Below the pieces are notes generated by a model. The model made no database searches, was not told the DNA's origin, and saw only the letters and a list, made by a program, of their open reading frames with translations. From Macrothele yani (Eukaryota > Arthropoda > Arachnida > Araneae > Macrothelidae), in NCBI GenBank assembly GCA_039090855.1, contig CM077005.1, positions 76,318,607 through 76,382,606 on the forward strand: DNA of 64,000 bases, read 5' to 3'. Within the stretch, counting starts at the first letter, position 1. The number at the start of each line of letters is the position of its first letter. This document shows positions 30,653 through 42,117 of this stretch, piece by piece. A program made the translations under genes and the position numbers.

Positions 30653-32780
30653 GGGTGTAGGAGAACTGGCCACCGGAGAAGTAGCCACCGGAGAACTGGC
30701 CATCGGAGAACTGGCCACCGGAGAACTGACCACCCGGAGAACTGGCCACAAAAATTTTAAGGGTTCGTATAAAAATTGCGTTTTTGACCGCTTCATGTCC
30801 ATGACCCCCAGAGGTTGATTATCTGAGTCATATATAAAGTTTCCGTAATTTCATCTTTTCTTAATTGCGAGAATTAATGTAATTTTTTTTTATAAAAAAT
30901 GTTTATGATCTACATTTCAACAGAAGATTTCAGGGTTTTCGAACTACAAGTCTTCAAATTATCTGAGCGCATGTGCTGACTTAGGAAACTTGTCGGGTTG
31001 GGGGGGGTACCAAAAGTGTAAAATATAAAGCATTTCTCGACCGATCCGAAGATTTTCAGCATTTACAAGCTACAACTCGACACATTATTTGAGCGTATGT
31101 GCCTGCTCTGGAAACTATTCCGGGGGGGGGGGGGGGTAATACCAAAAGTGTAACACATGAGAAATTTCTCGTCCGATCCGGAGATTTTCAGCATTTATTA
31201 GCTACGTACAACTCGACACATTATCTGAGGGCATTTGCTTACTCTGCAAACCCCTCGGGGGGAGGGGGTTTAATAAAATAAAAGTGTAAGATATGAAGAA
31301 TTTCTTGTCCGATCCGAAGATTTTTAGCATTTACAAGCTACACCCCCTCCACACACACAGGTTTCCTGAGTAGGCACGTGCCTTCAGATAATGTTTCGCG
31401 TCGTAGATGCTGAATGCTGAAAATCACCCGATCGGACGAAATTGTTCATATTTTACACTTTTGGTATCCCCTCCCCCGATAGGTTTACTGAGTAGGCACA
31501 TGCCTTCAGTTAATGTGTCGAGTTGTAGCTGCTAAGTGCTCAAAATCTCCCGATCGGACGAGAAAAATACTTCATATTTTATACTTTGGGCATGCCCCCC
31601 CCCCATACACACAGGTTTGTGAGTAGGCACATACCCTCAAATAATTTGTCGAATTGTAAATGCCAAAAATCTGCCGATCGAACGAGAAATTGTTCATATT
31701 TTACACTTTTGAAATTACCCTCCCCACACACACACACACACCCGGACGGGTTTGCTGCGTAGGCACATGCGCTCAGAACAAATAATTTCTCGAGCTGTAG
31801 CTTGTAGATACTGAAAATCTCCCGATCGGACAAGAAAGTCTTCATATTTCACACTTTTGGTATCCCCCCTCCCCCTCACATACACAGGATTGCTGAGTAG
31901 GCACATGCCTTCAAAAAATGTGTCGAGTTGTAGCTTGTAAATGCCAAAAATCTCCCGATCGGACAAGGAATTTTTCAAATTTCACACTTTTGGTATCCCC
32001 CCCCCCCATCGCCGACAGGTTTCCAGAGAGTGCACATGCGCTGAGAAAATTTGTCGAGTTGCAATTTGTAAATGCTGAAGATCTCCCGATCGGAAGAGAA
32101 ATGAGAAATTCTTGATATTTTACGCTTTTGGGAAGCCCCCCCCCCCCCGACTAGTTTCCTGAGGCAGCAGATGCCCTCAGACAATTCGATGAATTCTAGC
32201 TTGTAATGGCTGAAAATCTCCCGATCAGACCAGAAATTCTTTATATTTCATATTTTAGGTTTTCAGCCCCTCCCCCCCACCCGACAAGACATGTTTCCTG
32301 GGTTTGCTCATACTCGCAGAGAATATGTTTAGTTATATTTTATAGAAAAATATCGTAAATAAGAAAATACGAACATTTTAGGTCTGTCAGATAACCAATC
32401 TCGGGGAGACGTAGCCACGGAGCAGCCAAGAACGCAATTTATATACGGCCCCTTAAAATTGTTGTGGCCAGTTCTCCAGGTGGCCAGTTCTCCGGTGGTC
32501 GGTTCTCCGCTTAGTCTTAGCTCCGAAAATCATGGAAATGTCTAAATTTCTTACTGAAAATGAAATGTTAAAAAAATAATTATGGACAATAGTTGCTCAA
32601 GTAGTGGGGAATATAGCCACACGAAATTTGTTTATGCAGAACAATTTTATGGCACTGAAATTGCAATGTGTCCAGTTATCCGGTGTCCAGTTCTCCGGTG
32701 TCCACTTCTCCGGGGGCAAGTTCTCCGGTGGCCACTTCTCCGGGGGCCAGTTCTCCGGTGGCCAGTTCTCCTTACCCGCT
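30653..32780. mobile_element. Foldback-like non-autonomous element B, inserted in a Tc1 transposase
   Basis: Flanked by a 7-bp CCCGGTT duplication (30646-30652, 32781-32787). Ends GGGTGTAGGAGAACTGGCC and, reverse complemented, GGGTAAGGAGAACTGGCC. Outer arms are arrays of a ~15-16 bp GGAGAACTGGCCACC-type repeat (30660-30750; 32460-32510 and 32660-32775 inverted). Inside are tandem 130-150 bp units with poly-G tracts (30950-31330) that flip to the opposite strand (31340-32290). The single-copy segment next to CATGGAAATGTCTAAAT matches element A, but on the other side, so A and B are in opposite orientation. No transposase frame. Confidence 0.8.
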
Positions 32781-33310
32781 CCCGGTTACCGCCGTACCCA
32801 CACATGGCCATCAGACTGATGGATCGTGCATCTGGATTCATCAGTCCATATGACCCGTTTCCGTTGATCTACGGTCCACGATAAATGTCCTTTACACCAT
32901 GCTAAACGGCGAGTAGCATTCCGAGTGGAGATGAAAGGCTTATGAGCAGCCGCATGACCACGGTAACCCAAGGAATGAAGTTCTCTGCAAATTGTACGTG
33001 TACATACCGAGGTTCCAGCATTTTTACTCACCTATACACTGAGGTCTTGTGCACATCTGTACTCTGTCGATTAGCTGTAACGACTCTCCTGAGGCTTCGA
33101 CGTCCTTTATCACTGATTTTCTTGGTCTGTCAGTACGTTTTGCTGTTTTAGGCACGCCATGTGTCTTCCACTTATTCAATACATCCAAAACAGAAGACTT
33201 GGGTATGGTTAAACGCCTCTCGGCTTCTCTTATGGACAACCCACTAATATAACACACATCAATCTTCCGTTTCTCAAAGTCAGTTCTCTCCCGCCGCGAC
33301 ATTTTCACTC

Positions 33311-34977
33311 AACCTCACAGCGCGATACGATCGCGGTTAGCTGCAGGCTTGTTTCTATACCGTTTGCAGCTGTACATTCGGCGGCATAATTTGTAGGTCC
33401 AGTTAGGCATAATCAGCGGAGGTCCAGTTCCGATACTACCGTGCAAATGTAAGATTTTCTGCCGATGCAGCTTCTTTAACATAGATGCAGTGACCATCCT
33501 TCTGAATCGTGGCCCCATACGCAGCAGGGTTCGCTAAAATTCAAACATTTAATTTCTCGCAAACTTAGTCGAAATTCAAAAAAACGGCAAAGAGGTTTGA
33601 AACTTCGGGCATGAAACTACATGTCTACAAAATTTCGTGGTTCCGTTGCTGTTACTGTGTCCGAAACGCGAACTGATAGCTCTGTTTTGCTCAGCTTAAG
33701 TTTGAAATACAATAGCTCTTGAAGCATCGCCAGAATCGAAAACGGTTTACTTCAGCGTGTTCTCCAAACAATTTTCTACAAACGATGAAAATTTCATATT
33801 TTTGTGTTCAGTACTTTTTGCGCTGCAAGCTAGGAAAGCGCCTGTGTCGCGACATTTCTAAAATAGCGGCGGCTGCGACAGCGGCAATCACTTTTTTTTT
33901 CAGAATAGAAAGATATTTTAAGTGAATGCGCAATGGATTTAATTACTCCACCAAGCAGAATGCACTTTGCATAAAACTAAATGACTAAATTCCTTTGCTA
34001 AAGTTAAGGATCTTCTGAAATGCCACGAAACACTTCAATATGTGCGTGTTTACCAATTTCCTCTACACCATATTCCAGCTTTTATGTAAAACTCTTTGAT
34101 TGTCGACTAAGTTTTCAGGCAATCCTGTTGCTATTTTCTTTGGGGCTTTTAATAGCATCTTCAAAAATGCACTTATTATGCGAAAGCTTTAATTCTCACA
34201 CTTTATAAAGAAATAACTCTGAAGAAGCAGATTAATGTAAATATCTCCGAGCTGGGATTTAACTAGTTCATCCTATTAAACGGTAGAATACAATATCCTA
34301 GTTATTTGTTTATGTGCACAGATCATGTGATAGCTATGGGGAAAGCATTGCCAGCAGAAACTCGACACAATAGGTGAAACCTCACTCATGTAGTGGTAAG
34401 AGCTCAAACATGGGTGCTATGGGAATCAGAAAAAAACGTTGTTGATGAGTTTAACACTTCTACCAACAGTCAGCAAAAAATGTGTCGGCTGCTCCGTCGT
34501 AATACAGAATGCTGTTTGGAGCACTAATAAAAATATTGTTCATATTGATAGATGGACGATTCATCAAGCTGGTTACTTCTGGTCTTTGGAGGAACTCAAA
34601 GACTAGCTGCTTTCCTAGAGTCACCGATGAAATCTGGAATTCCAAATATGATTCTGAATGAAAGTAGAACAATATTATACCCCTTGACTCACATCTACTC
34701 CTGGAAACATTCTCATGGATTTAAGATTTTGGCGTGCGTGCGTGTGTGTGTGTGTGTGTGTGTGTGCACGCCAGAGGTCTAGGCAATGAACTAGATACTG
34801 TTGGACATGACTCATTGTCTTTAGGTAGGAAAAGTCTATTTAAAAAGCACGAACTAAAGTGAAACCTTCTAGACGTTTAGAAACACCTCTGCTATTATGT
34901 AATATTTCACACATTAAAGTATCACGCCACCGTAAATCTTGTACTTGAAAAATAATAGAAAAGACTACACCTCAAAA
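33311..34977. other. No gene; one GT microsatellite
   Basis: (GT)n at about 34740-34766. No frame longer than 76 codons and none recognised. A T run near 33891. Confidence 0.4.
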
Positions 34978-34979
34978 TA

Positions 34980-35783
34980 CAGTAAAACTCACTTATAATG
35001 AGTTCGCATTTAACCTGATCGCGGATTTAACGAGCAAAACGAAACGTTTTTTGGGTACATTTTGAATTCAAACTAATTTGATCGTTTTTCACGAACAAAG
35101 GAGCGAGAGAACAGTTAAGATGAACACTTTTAACAAGCGTAATAGCAAAATTCAATGAAATTCCAGGCATGGATGTTGTGTTTGTCTTACGGCACTGGCT
35201 CTCTCCCTTCCCTGGAACCAGTGACCCTAAATTAGGGACGGGCGACTGCTTATAGCCCATTGAGTTGCTCACGGTGGTCGTTAAACCTTCAATAAAAAAA
35301 AATTATTGCGCACTGTACTGGAAGGAAGGAATAGAAATGGTGGTATGAAGGGGAAATTACAACATCGCATGTAAATTCTCGTGCTCTACTAGAAGAATGT
35401 TGATTGAAAAGCAATGCAAAGGTAGTACATCAAATGCTCAACAAGTGAGTTTTGTAAAAAAAAAAAAAAAAACTCTCTTCACACCTACTTCAAGCGGCTA
35501 TGCCTCAGAGGTGTCTGTTTTTTAAAATGCTTCAATATCGCGTCTGCTTCAAAATTTGCTGCTATTATCTATTCACGTAAGTGCTTACTTCATTTTAATT
35601 TGTGCTCCTGTAGTTAACTAACTAAGTCTTTCGAGTCCAACTGTTATGAATATATAATAATATAAAAGTGGGTGCATATTTTAATGTATGCATATTTATA
35701 CACTGTGGATTTTTTCACTCCAAAGCGGATTCAACGAGGATTTCTGTCGACTCTGATCTCTTCGTTATAAGCGGGTTTTACTG
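34980..35783. mobile_element. Pogo/Tigger-like MITE containing a SINE
   Basis: Inverted ends CAGTAAAACTCACTTATAA (left) and CAGTAAAACCCGCTTATAA (right, reverse complement), flanked by TA (34978-34979 and 35784-35785). 804 bp with no transposase frame. A SINE S1 copy sits inside at 35163-35303. The end sequence style is that of pogo-type Tc1/mariner relatives; the subfamily is inferred. Confidence 0.75.
35163..35303 (+). mobile_element. SINE family S1, 5'-truncated copy inside MITE
   Basis: Plus orientation. It starts at CAGGCATGGATGTTGTG, so the tRNA-like head is missing. It continues through the body to GGTCGTTAAACC and ends in an A run. Truncation at the 5' end is typical of reverse-transcribed copies. 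Confidence 0.85.
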
Positions 35784-35785
35784 TA

Positions 35786-36850
35786 TTAACATTTAATTTT
35801 GTTTGTTGGGGTGCCGTTGTTTCATATCCATTTCAGAAAAGTCAAAGACTATTTTTAATTTTGGAAAATGAAAATTGCTTTACAGCTGAATGTTCATTTT
35901 CTTCTGACAGGACACTCTATACAGGCTTTTCGGGTCAACATACTTTTGTTTGGCAGAATCAACACGGTTTGCAAAGTTAGGTGGCGCCCCCGTCTAACAA
36001 CTCCCTTCCTCCAACAAGATGAGTAAAAAACAATCGACCACAGAAGAGTCACAGCTCAAAAAGGCGGTCTTCCGTTCGTTACTGTTATCATGCGCGGTAC
36101 AGCAAAATTTCCCCATCTGTTACTCTTTGTTATTTGCTGCTTATTGTCGCAAGCGCGTTATCCCACTAGCTACAATTTGTTTTATTTAAGTTACTTTTTT
36201 TATAGCGTTATGTAATTGTAAGGGTGAATTCGTTAACAGTCAGGTTCATTCAAATGGTGCTAATAATGTTTGTGAAATCAAGGAATATAAAAAAGTGCTA
36301 ACTTTAGAGTAAACAAGAAATTTGATTAAACGATGAGAAGATCTTGAAAATGAGACTTTAATTTACGTATATCTACAGCCGTATCAGCCAATTTAGCATA
36401 TCCATCTACGTATATCTACACCTAATTTACTTAATTTCAAAATGATTTGGAGGAATTCGCTGTAGCCAAAAGATTGATAGCGCAAACAAAGGACGTAAAC
36501 TAAATTAGAGGGTAACACTAGGCAATGAAACAAAATTTTTAAAGCCACGATAGAAATGAAAAGCATGCTCAACCTTAATTGTATTCTGCTGAAGAAAAGA
36601 TAACACTCAATCAATTTAAGAATTATGTTTTCCCAAAGAAGCCGAAGGATCTGGTAACGGAAATAACTCTAAGTCTCCCACCTGCATTTCATAAAAAAGA
36701 TCGAAATAAGGAACCTTGAAGCATCTACGAATATTGAATATTCAAATAAGAATTAGCGAGTAATAACTTTATTCAATGAGCCACATATTTTGCCTTAACT
36801 TTCTTATCATATTTGTTCTTGCATTTTCTGGATTTGTGCATATACAAAAG
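35786..36850. other. No gene recognised
   Basis: AT-rich. ACGTATATCTACA is repeated at about 36365 and 36410. Nothing else noted. Confidence 0.4.
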
Positions 36851-37046
36851 GCCGCCACTGTAGCTAAATGGTCTGAGGCGTTGGTTTCTGACCATTCGTA
36901 TGAGGTGAGCTCGGGTTCAAAACACGGGTGATGTGTTTGTTAGCTGTTTCTTCATTTGAACAATATCCCTCAATTAGAAACAGGCGACTGTTCATAGTTC
37001 TCAGAATAGTTCATGGGGGTCGTGAGACCCCGAAATAAACACAAAT
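36851..37046 (+). mobile_element. SINE family S1, old full-length copy
   Basis: Head GCCGCCACTGTAGC, A box region AATGGTCTGAGGCG, B box GGGTTCAAAACACG (decayed), body CTCAATTAGAAACAGGCGAC and GGGGGTCGTGAGA. High divergence from the 46-kb copies. Confidence 0.7.
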
Positions 37047-37222
37047 CCCAGAATAGTTTTTCAAAGTGTTATCATAAAATATTAAGCATGTAAAACTTTT
37101 TAAACACGTCGGTAAGAATTTCTGTTTTGTTTCGGTAAAACTCGCCTTACGCGCAAATTTTATAGCACGGTAATGTCATAAACATCGGACAAAAATTAAT
37201 CACTTCCAGAAATGTACTTTTA

Positions 37223-38790
37223 TTACTTCGTTACATCACCAAGAGAAGAAATCACAGCATTAATTGTTGCTGAAAAAGATTCAACAAGATGATTTAAATA
37301 ACTTGAGTTAATTTTTGGCCATTCTAAGAAGAGTTTGTCTCGGAATTCATTGAGATTCTGGGATGCTGAAATTCGGTTTTTATACTTCATTGAAAGTGGT
37401 CTCATAAAATCTCGATGGGATTTGAATCTGGCGATTTAGCTGTCTAGTTCATGTGTCCTGAAATCTCGATGGGACTTGAATCTGGCGATTTAGCTGTCTA
37501 GTCCATGTGTCCCGAAATCTTGATGGGATTTGAATCTGGCGATTTAGCTGTCTAGTCCATGTGTCCCGAAATCTCGATGGGATTTGAATCTGGCGATTTA
37601 GCTGTCTAGTTCATGTGTCCCGAAATCTCGATGGGATTTGAATCTGGCAATTTAGCTGTCTAGTCCATGTGTCCCGATATCTCGATGGGATTTGAATCTG
37701 GCGATTTAGCTGTCTAGTCCATGTGTCCCGAAATCTCGATGGGATTTGAATCTGGCGACTTAGCTGTCTAGTTCATGTGTCCCGAAATCTCGATGGGATT
37801 TGAATCTGGCGACTTAGCTGTCTAGTTCATGTGTCCCGAAATCTCGATGGGATTTGAATCTGGCGATTTAGCTGTCTAGTCCATGTGTCCCGAAATCTCG
37901 ATGGGATTTGAATCTGGCGATTTAGCTGTCTAGTCCATGTGTCCCGAAATCTCGATGGGATTCGAATCTGGCGATTTAGCTGTCTAGTTCATGTGTCCCA
38001 AAGTTGCATCATGTTTTTCGCACTAATCCATAATTGTTTTAGCGTTATGATTCCTACAGTTGTCATTCTGATAAATCGGAAAGTTACTTGATGAGAATCC
38101 TGCAAATATTGTGCAAAAGGAAACACATGATTTTCTAAAATTCCTCTGTAAGCATGCAAATTCATCGCATTCTTCATCTCTACTAGTGGACCTAATTCAC
38201 AACCATTAAATCAACCCCACATCATTACAGACCGACCTCCTTTGACAAGAACTCTTTGAACACACTCAGGATTAAATGTTTTTTAGACCACCTGTCGACC
38301 ACTACGCCTTGCTTCATTTGGCTACAGTCAAACGCTGGATTCATCAAGCTATGTCACAGCCTTCCACTAATCAACAGCCCATGTCCTGTGGGCTTCAGCC
38401 CACGTTAATCGGGCGTTTTTGTTAGTTGAAGTTAACATTAGTTTCGATCATGCAACTCTACTAAAGTTATTCGTTTGGTGAAGTTCCCTACGGATGTTCG
38501 CTCAGATATAGAGCTGTGAGGTCCATTAATAACACAGTGGAGGAGTTACTGCCTTGTTTGAAATCGTTTTTTTTGTTGACCAGGCTGGAAATTCTGAGCC
38601 GGTCACATGTTTATAAAATTGAAGTTTGACTTATACCAATCTTTATAAACACGTAGAACTGTTCTTTTGCAAACACCTGAAAATTCAGCAACTTCCTTGA
38701 TGTTGTGTTCTTTTGACCAGCCAAAAGCTATGCCACCTTTTTGCTAGTTTCTTTCACCTGTTTTTCCACCCACTGATTTAAATTTCAGCT
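37223..38790 (-). pseudogene. Tc1-like transposase relic
   Basis: Minus strand from about 38790: KGGIAFGWSKEHNIKEVAEF then GVCKRTVLRVYKDW, a helix-turn-helix. Further on NPECVQRVLVKGGRS and MMWG mark the block after the first Asp, and the catalytic region SPDSNPIEI falls in the minisatellite. The C terminus is KYKNRISASQNLNEF, NHLVESFSATINAVISS and a TAA at 37223. Several stops and frameshifts. Without the tandem expansion the length would fit a normal 340-residue enzyme. Confidence 0.75.
37405..37995 (-). repeat. 54-bp minisatellite made of the transposase catalytic motif
   Basis: About 11 units. On the minus strand each unit translates in the transposase frame as a stop-containing 18-residue block with AKSPDSNPIEIS, the conserved segment carrying the catalytic Glu of Tc1 enzymes. 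Units differ at single bases (TAGTCCATG or TAGTTCATG; GCGATTTAG or GCGACTTAG). The period is exactly 18 codons. Confidence 0.9.
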
Positions 38791-38985
38791 TAAGAGTTTG
38801 CCCGTAGAAAGAAATAACACATATTTTATTATTATATAACTCAGAAATATTTGAATAGAATACTAATTGTAACCTCAGAAATATATCATATTAAACAATT
38901 ACATCTTGCTGCAGGTGACTAATTTTTTTGTCCGGTGTCTCTATGTACAGTGTGGTTCACTTCAACTAATAAACGAATAGAAATA

Positions 38986-40182
38986 CACTGAGTGGCCACT
39001 TTCTTATGACCACCAGACAGTTCAATTTTAGGCAAATGAGCTATGGCTGCACGCTCTTGCCGCCAGAGGGCGAGGCTAGTATAAAAAGGGAAAGCTTAGT
39101 GCTTGCGACAGTAGTACAAGTGATTTTTGGGTGACGAGATGGGTAAAAAATGCGACTTGACGGACTTTCTACGTGTGATGATTGTAGGAACTCGGAGCCA
39201 AGGAGCGAGTGTCACCGAAACCGCCGCATTCGTGAAATGTTCCAGAGCAGCTTTTGATAAATTGTTTAAAGACTGGAATGTCAGCCAAAAAACTGGGTCT
39301 CTACGTTCAACGTGTGGTTGTCATCGACTAGGGACTGTTCGGACGGAAAGGAGAGTGTCCAGACTAGTAACAGTGAAAAGAAGGGCAACAGTGCAGCAAA
39401 CTACAAACCATCTTAATCAAGGATCCCCTCAAATAATCTCTGCACGCGCTGTTCGCCTTACACGGCATCGGATCGGATATGGCACCCTAAGGCCTATTCA
39501 AACAGCTTTGCTGTCTGCAGAAAACGTCTCCAGTTCGCACAGGAGCACAAGGATTGGACCATCGATAATTGGAAAAAAATTATGTGGCCCGATGACTCAC
39601 GTCTTCAGTTGCACCAGGCCGATGGCCGAGTGAGAATTTGGCGGAAACAGCACGAAAGCATGGACCCCAATTGCATTGCTACATCCCTTCAAGCTGTTGG
39701 AGGCAACGTTGTGGTTTGTGGAATGTTTTCCTGGCATGCTTTGGGCCCTTTAATTCGTGTTGATCAACGTCTGACTGGCACATCATATCTAAACATCGTT
39801 GCGGACCAAGTGCATCCTGTCATGTGGATGGTTTATCCCAATGGCGATGGCTACTTTCAACAAGATAATGCGTTCTGCCATAGTGCTCGTATTGTACAGG
39901 ATTAATTTCAGGAACATGCTGGTAAATTTACTTTGCTTAGGTGGCCCCCACAATCTCCAGATCTCAACACCATTGAGAATGTGTGGGATGAAGTTGAACG
40001 AGCCATCAGGAAGCTGGATCCACAACCCTGCAATCTATTCACTAAGTATGGTCTCAAATTCCACAAACCGCCTATCAACATCTCGTGGAGTCCGTGCCAC
40101 GAAGAATCGACGCAGTATTAAAGGCAAAAGGTGGCCCAACGAAGTACTGAGCGGGTGGTCATAATAAAGTGGCCACTCAGTG
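38986..40182 (+). mobile_element. Tc1-like transposon with both ends (DD36E type)
   Basis: Inverted ends CACTGAGTGGCCACTTTCTT and CACTGAGTGGCCACTTTATT (right, reverse complement), one mismatch in the first 28 bases. TA flanks both sides (38984-38985, 40183-40184). 1197 bp, compact and probably young. Confidence 0.9.
39139..40150 (+). pseudogene. Tc1-like transposase, frameshifts and one stop
   Basis: Begins MGKKCDLTDFLRVMIVGTRS with the first helix-turn-helix, then GASVTETAAFVKCSRA. The frame shifts near 39515. The catalytic region follows with KKIMWPDDSRLQLHQ (first Asp), FQQDNAFCHSARIVQD (second Asp), an in-frame TAA where related enzymes have Trp, and SPDLNTIENVWDE (Glu). By count 36 residues separate the second Asp and the Glu. 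A further shift precedes the C terminus ESVPRRIDAVLKAKGG and the stop at 40148. All catalytic residues survive; only the frame is lost. Confidence 0.9.
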
Positions 40183-40290
40183 TATACCCCTTACGTATTG
40201 TGAAATCACTCGAGAAGATTTACATTTCTCTAGTAGCAATGAAATAACACGAGTTCAAAAGAAATAATAGGAGAGTGAATTTCAGCTTAC

Positions 40291-40942
40291 CTTCCATTCC
40301 TTCGAAAGCGTTGAATTGTATTTTGCGTATTCTGTTATAGTCTAAGTCCAGAGTGTTTAGTGCTTTTAAGTTGGCGAATGCTCTGGACGGGAGTTCTTCC
40401 ATTCGGTTGTGAGACAACTCCAAGATTTCCAGACTGTCCCCCACACCTTGAAATTCTTCAGTCAAAAGAGCAGAAATACGATTTTCGGCGACCATCAGCT
40501 TTTGTAGAACTGTGAGATTGCGCAAAGGCCTTGAAGGTATCGAGGTCAAAAGGTTACTTCCAAAGTTCAGTTGCGTTAGATTGCCACCTATGCCCTCAAG
40601 GGCCATGCTGTTCACTGTCTTGATTCGGTTCCCGTAAACTGAAAGCGTGAGCAAAGATATGAGTCCCTTGAAGGCCTCTGCATCAAGTGTTTCTATACGG
40701 TTGTAGTTAAGATACAGTGTGGCGAGATTGACGAGATGTTCAAGAGCTGTGGTTGGCACGTTTTCTAGGTGGTTCCAAGACAGGTCCAGTGTTTCCAAGG
40801 GCTTTATAAGCCCGAGAAATGCACCGTCACTAATGGTTGATATAGAACAATTAGTGGCAGCAATGTGGCTAAATTTCAGTTCTCCAAACAAATCCTCGGG
40901 AACAGTGGGCAGGTGAGTGTTCCTTAAATACAGAATCCATAA
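40291..40942 (-). CDS. Internal exon of an extracellular leucine-rich-repeat protein
   Basis: The only probable host gene. The exon is bounded by good splice signals on the minus strand: acceptor CTTTCTTTTGAACAG before 40942 and donor GTAAGC after 40291. It is 652 bases, open throughout, entered in phase 0 and left in phase 1. It encodes at least seven LRRs of about 24 residues with the L..L.L..N.(I/L) pattern: LETLDLSWNHLENVP, LATLYLNYNRIETLD, LTLSVYGNRIKTV, LTQLNFGSNLLTSIP, LQKLMVAENRISALL, LEILELSHNRMEELP, LNTLDLDYNRIRKIQ. The style resembles chaoptin-like and other insect surface LRR proteins. A signal peptide and membrane anchor are not in this exon. Other exons were not found in the window. 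Orthology is unresolved. Confidence 0.85.
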
Positions 40943-41495
40943 CTGTTCAAAAGAAAGCATAAGACAGAAAAGAAATATTTAGGAACAGTAAAATTAGAGA
41001 AAAATGCAAGTGTAAAAAAATTACATAATTTACTGCTAACTTCTTTCTCATCAAAATTTGAGTGACTCAATGAAAGTCTACAATTACTGGACACACATTG
41101 TGAATATAGTTAGATTTAGCAACTACAGGACAAATGTTGTATTTTGTACAACATATGCAGATGGCTTGTTTCATTATAAAGCTTGTTAAATGAATCGTAC
41201 TACTTCCCAACAAAACGTTTGAAGTTGTTTATTAATGTACGAATTGCTGCTAAGTGAACAGGTAGAGAAGGACCTAGATCCGAATCGCTGGGGACAGATG
41301 ATATTATGCCTGTTTGGCAAAGTAATTTCTTACCCTATATCTGGTCAGAAGTAACTGTACTAAATGAGCTAACCTTATTAATAAATTTAAGAGCACATAT
41401 ACATATTTTAATAGAAAGCGCAGTGCCTAATAAAAGGCAGTAATTTTATATGTCACAAGAAAGTAGTTTGGTCAGAAATAAAAAATATATATATA
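40943..41495. other. Probable intron of the LRR gene; nothing else seen
   Basis: AT-rich sequence upstream (in gene sense) of the LRR exon. No second exon or repeat identified. Confidence 0.45.
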
Positions 41496-42117
41496 TACAC
41501 ACACCGGCCATTGATCGAGAAACTTTTATGCAGATGTATGTAAATATCACTTACGCAGCGGATATGTAAAACATGTGATCATGTGCGTCACCACATAATC
41601 TAAGCAACTATTTAAGACCGATGCTCGTCAGTGGTGTTGATCATAATGGGAAAATTAAAGGGTCTTTCGGAATTTGATAAAAGGCTTATTGAGGATGCCC
41701 GTGAGAGTGAAAAGACAATTTTGAAAAAAATCATGGAACTAGTTTCTCAAAAGGAAAGATATCCCGCTGTCTTCAACCAGTAGAAAAAATAACTAATACT
41801 GCTTATATACGCAGCATAACTGTGGCGGGATGACATATCTCCCCTCAAACGAGATCGCCGTCATCTGAGTAGGCTTGTACGGAGAAACAGGGCTTATGCA
41901 GCAACTGACCGAAGCATTCAATAAAGGCTGTTCCCGACATATACTTGAATGAATTATGAGCAGGAAATTGAAGAGTATCGGTATTGGAAATCTCAGGTCT
42001 ATACGAAAACCACTGATTCCTGCTGAGAACCAGAAATTTCGTCTATAGTGTTCTCGGGAATACCGTGGCGGGACACTAGAAGACTGGGAAAAAGTCTTGT
42101 AGTCCGAGTATAATGAA

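Larger units (their letters stand above)
29305..33308 (-). pseudogene. Tc1-like transposase in three pieces
   Basis: Piece 1 (33308-32788): MSRRERTDFEKRKIDVCYIS is the first helix-turn-helix; IPKSSVLDVLNKWK and RTICRELHSLGYRG follow after a frameshift; then VIWTDESRCTIH with the first catalytic Asp, ending HVWVRR. Piece 2 (30645-30327): resumes with NAIYHSEPF, FSWYGPGPF, WYQKDNAPNHKA with the second Asp, and ends SPDPNPIE exactly at the catalytic Glu. Piece 3 (29499-29305): NLCDELKSRI to the C terminus GPTQY-like stop at 29305. The TRIM insertion therefore separates PNPIE from NLCDE. Other small frameshifts exist. Confidence 0.85.
29236..33310 (-). mobile_element. Tc1-like transposon split by two later insertions
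   Basis: A transposase gene on the minus strand runs from 33308 to 29305 but is interrupted by foldback element B (30653-32780) and a TRIM array (29500-30326). The left end near 29240 reads ACATTGACAAAGGTCTCTGG. I could not find the matching right end between 33310 and 33560, so the 5' side is probably deleted. It abuts the previous Tc1 at a shared TA-rich junction. Confidence 0.75.
37180..38945 (-). mobile_element. Degenerate Tc1-like transposon with expanded minisatellite
   Basis: Inverted ends ACATCGGACAAAAATTAATC (left, from about 37182) and CACCGGACAAAAAAATTAGT (right, reverse complement). The interior codes a broken transposase on the minus strand. The element has grown by about 550 bp through a 54-bp tandem repeat at 37405-37995. 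Confidence 0.75.

Noticed and set aside
32582..32884. Frames with repeated SGGQFSGG or CPVLRCPLLR in the GGAGAACTGG repeats
   Set aside because: Open only because the 15-16 bp foldback repeats lack stops; no start context or domain.
37405..37995. CRISPR-like array (54-bp regular units)
   Set aside because: No unique spacers; units are contiguous tandem copies of a transposase segment in a eukaryotic genome.
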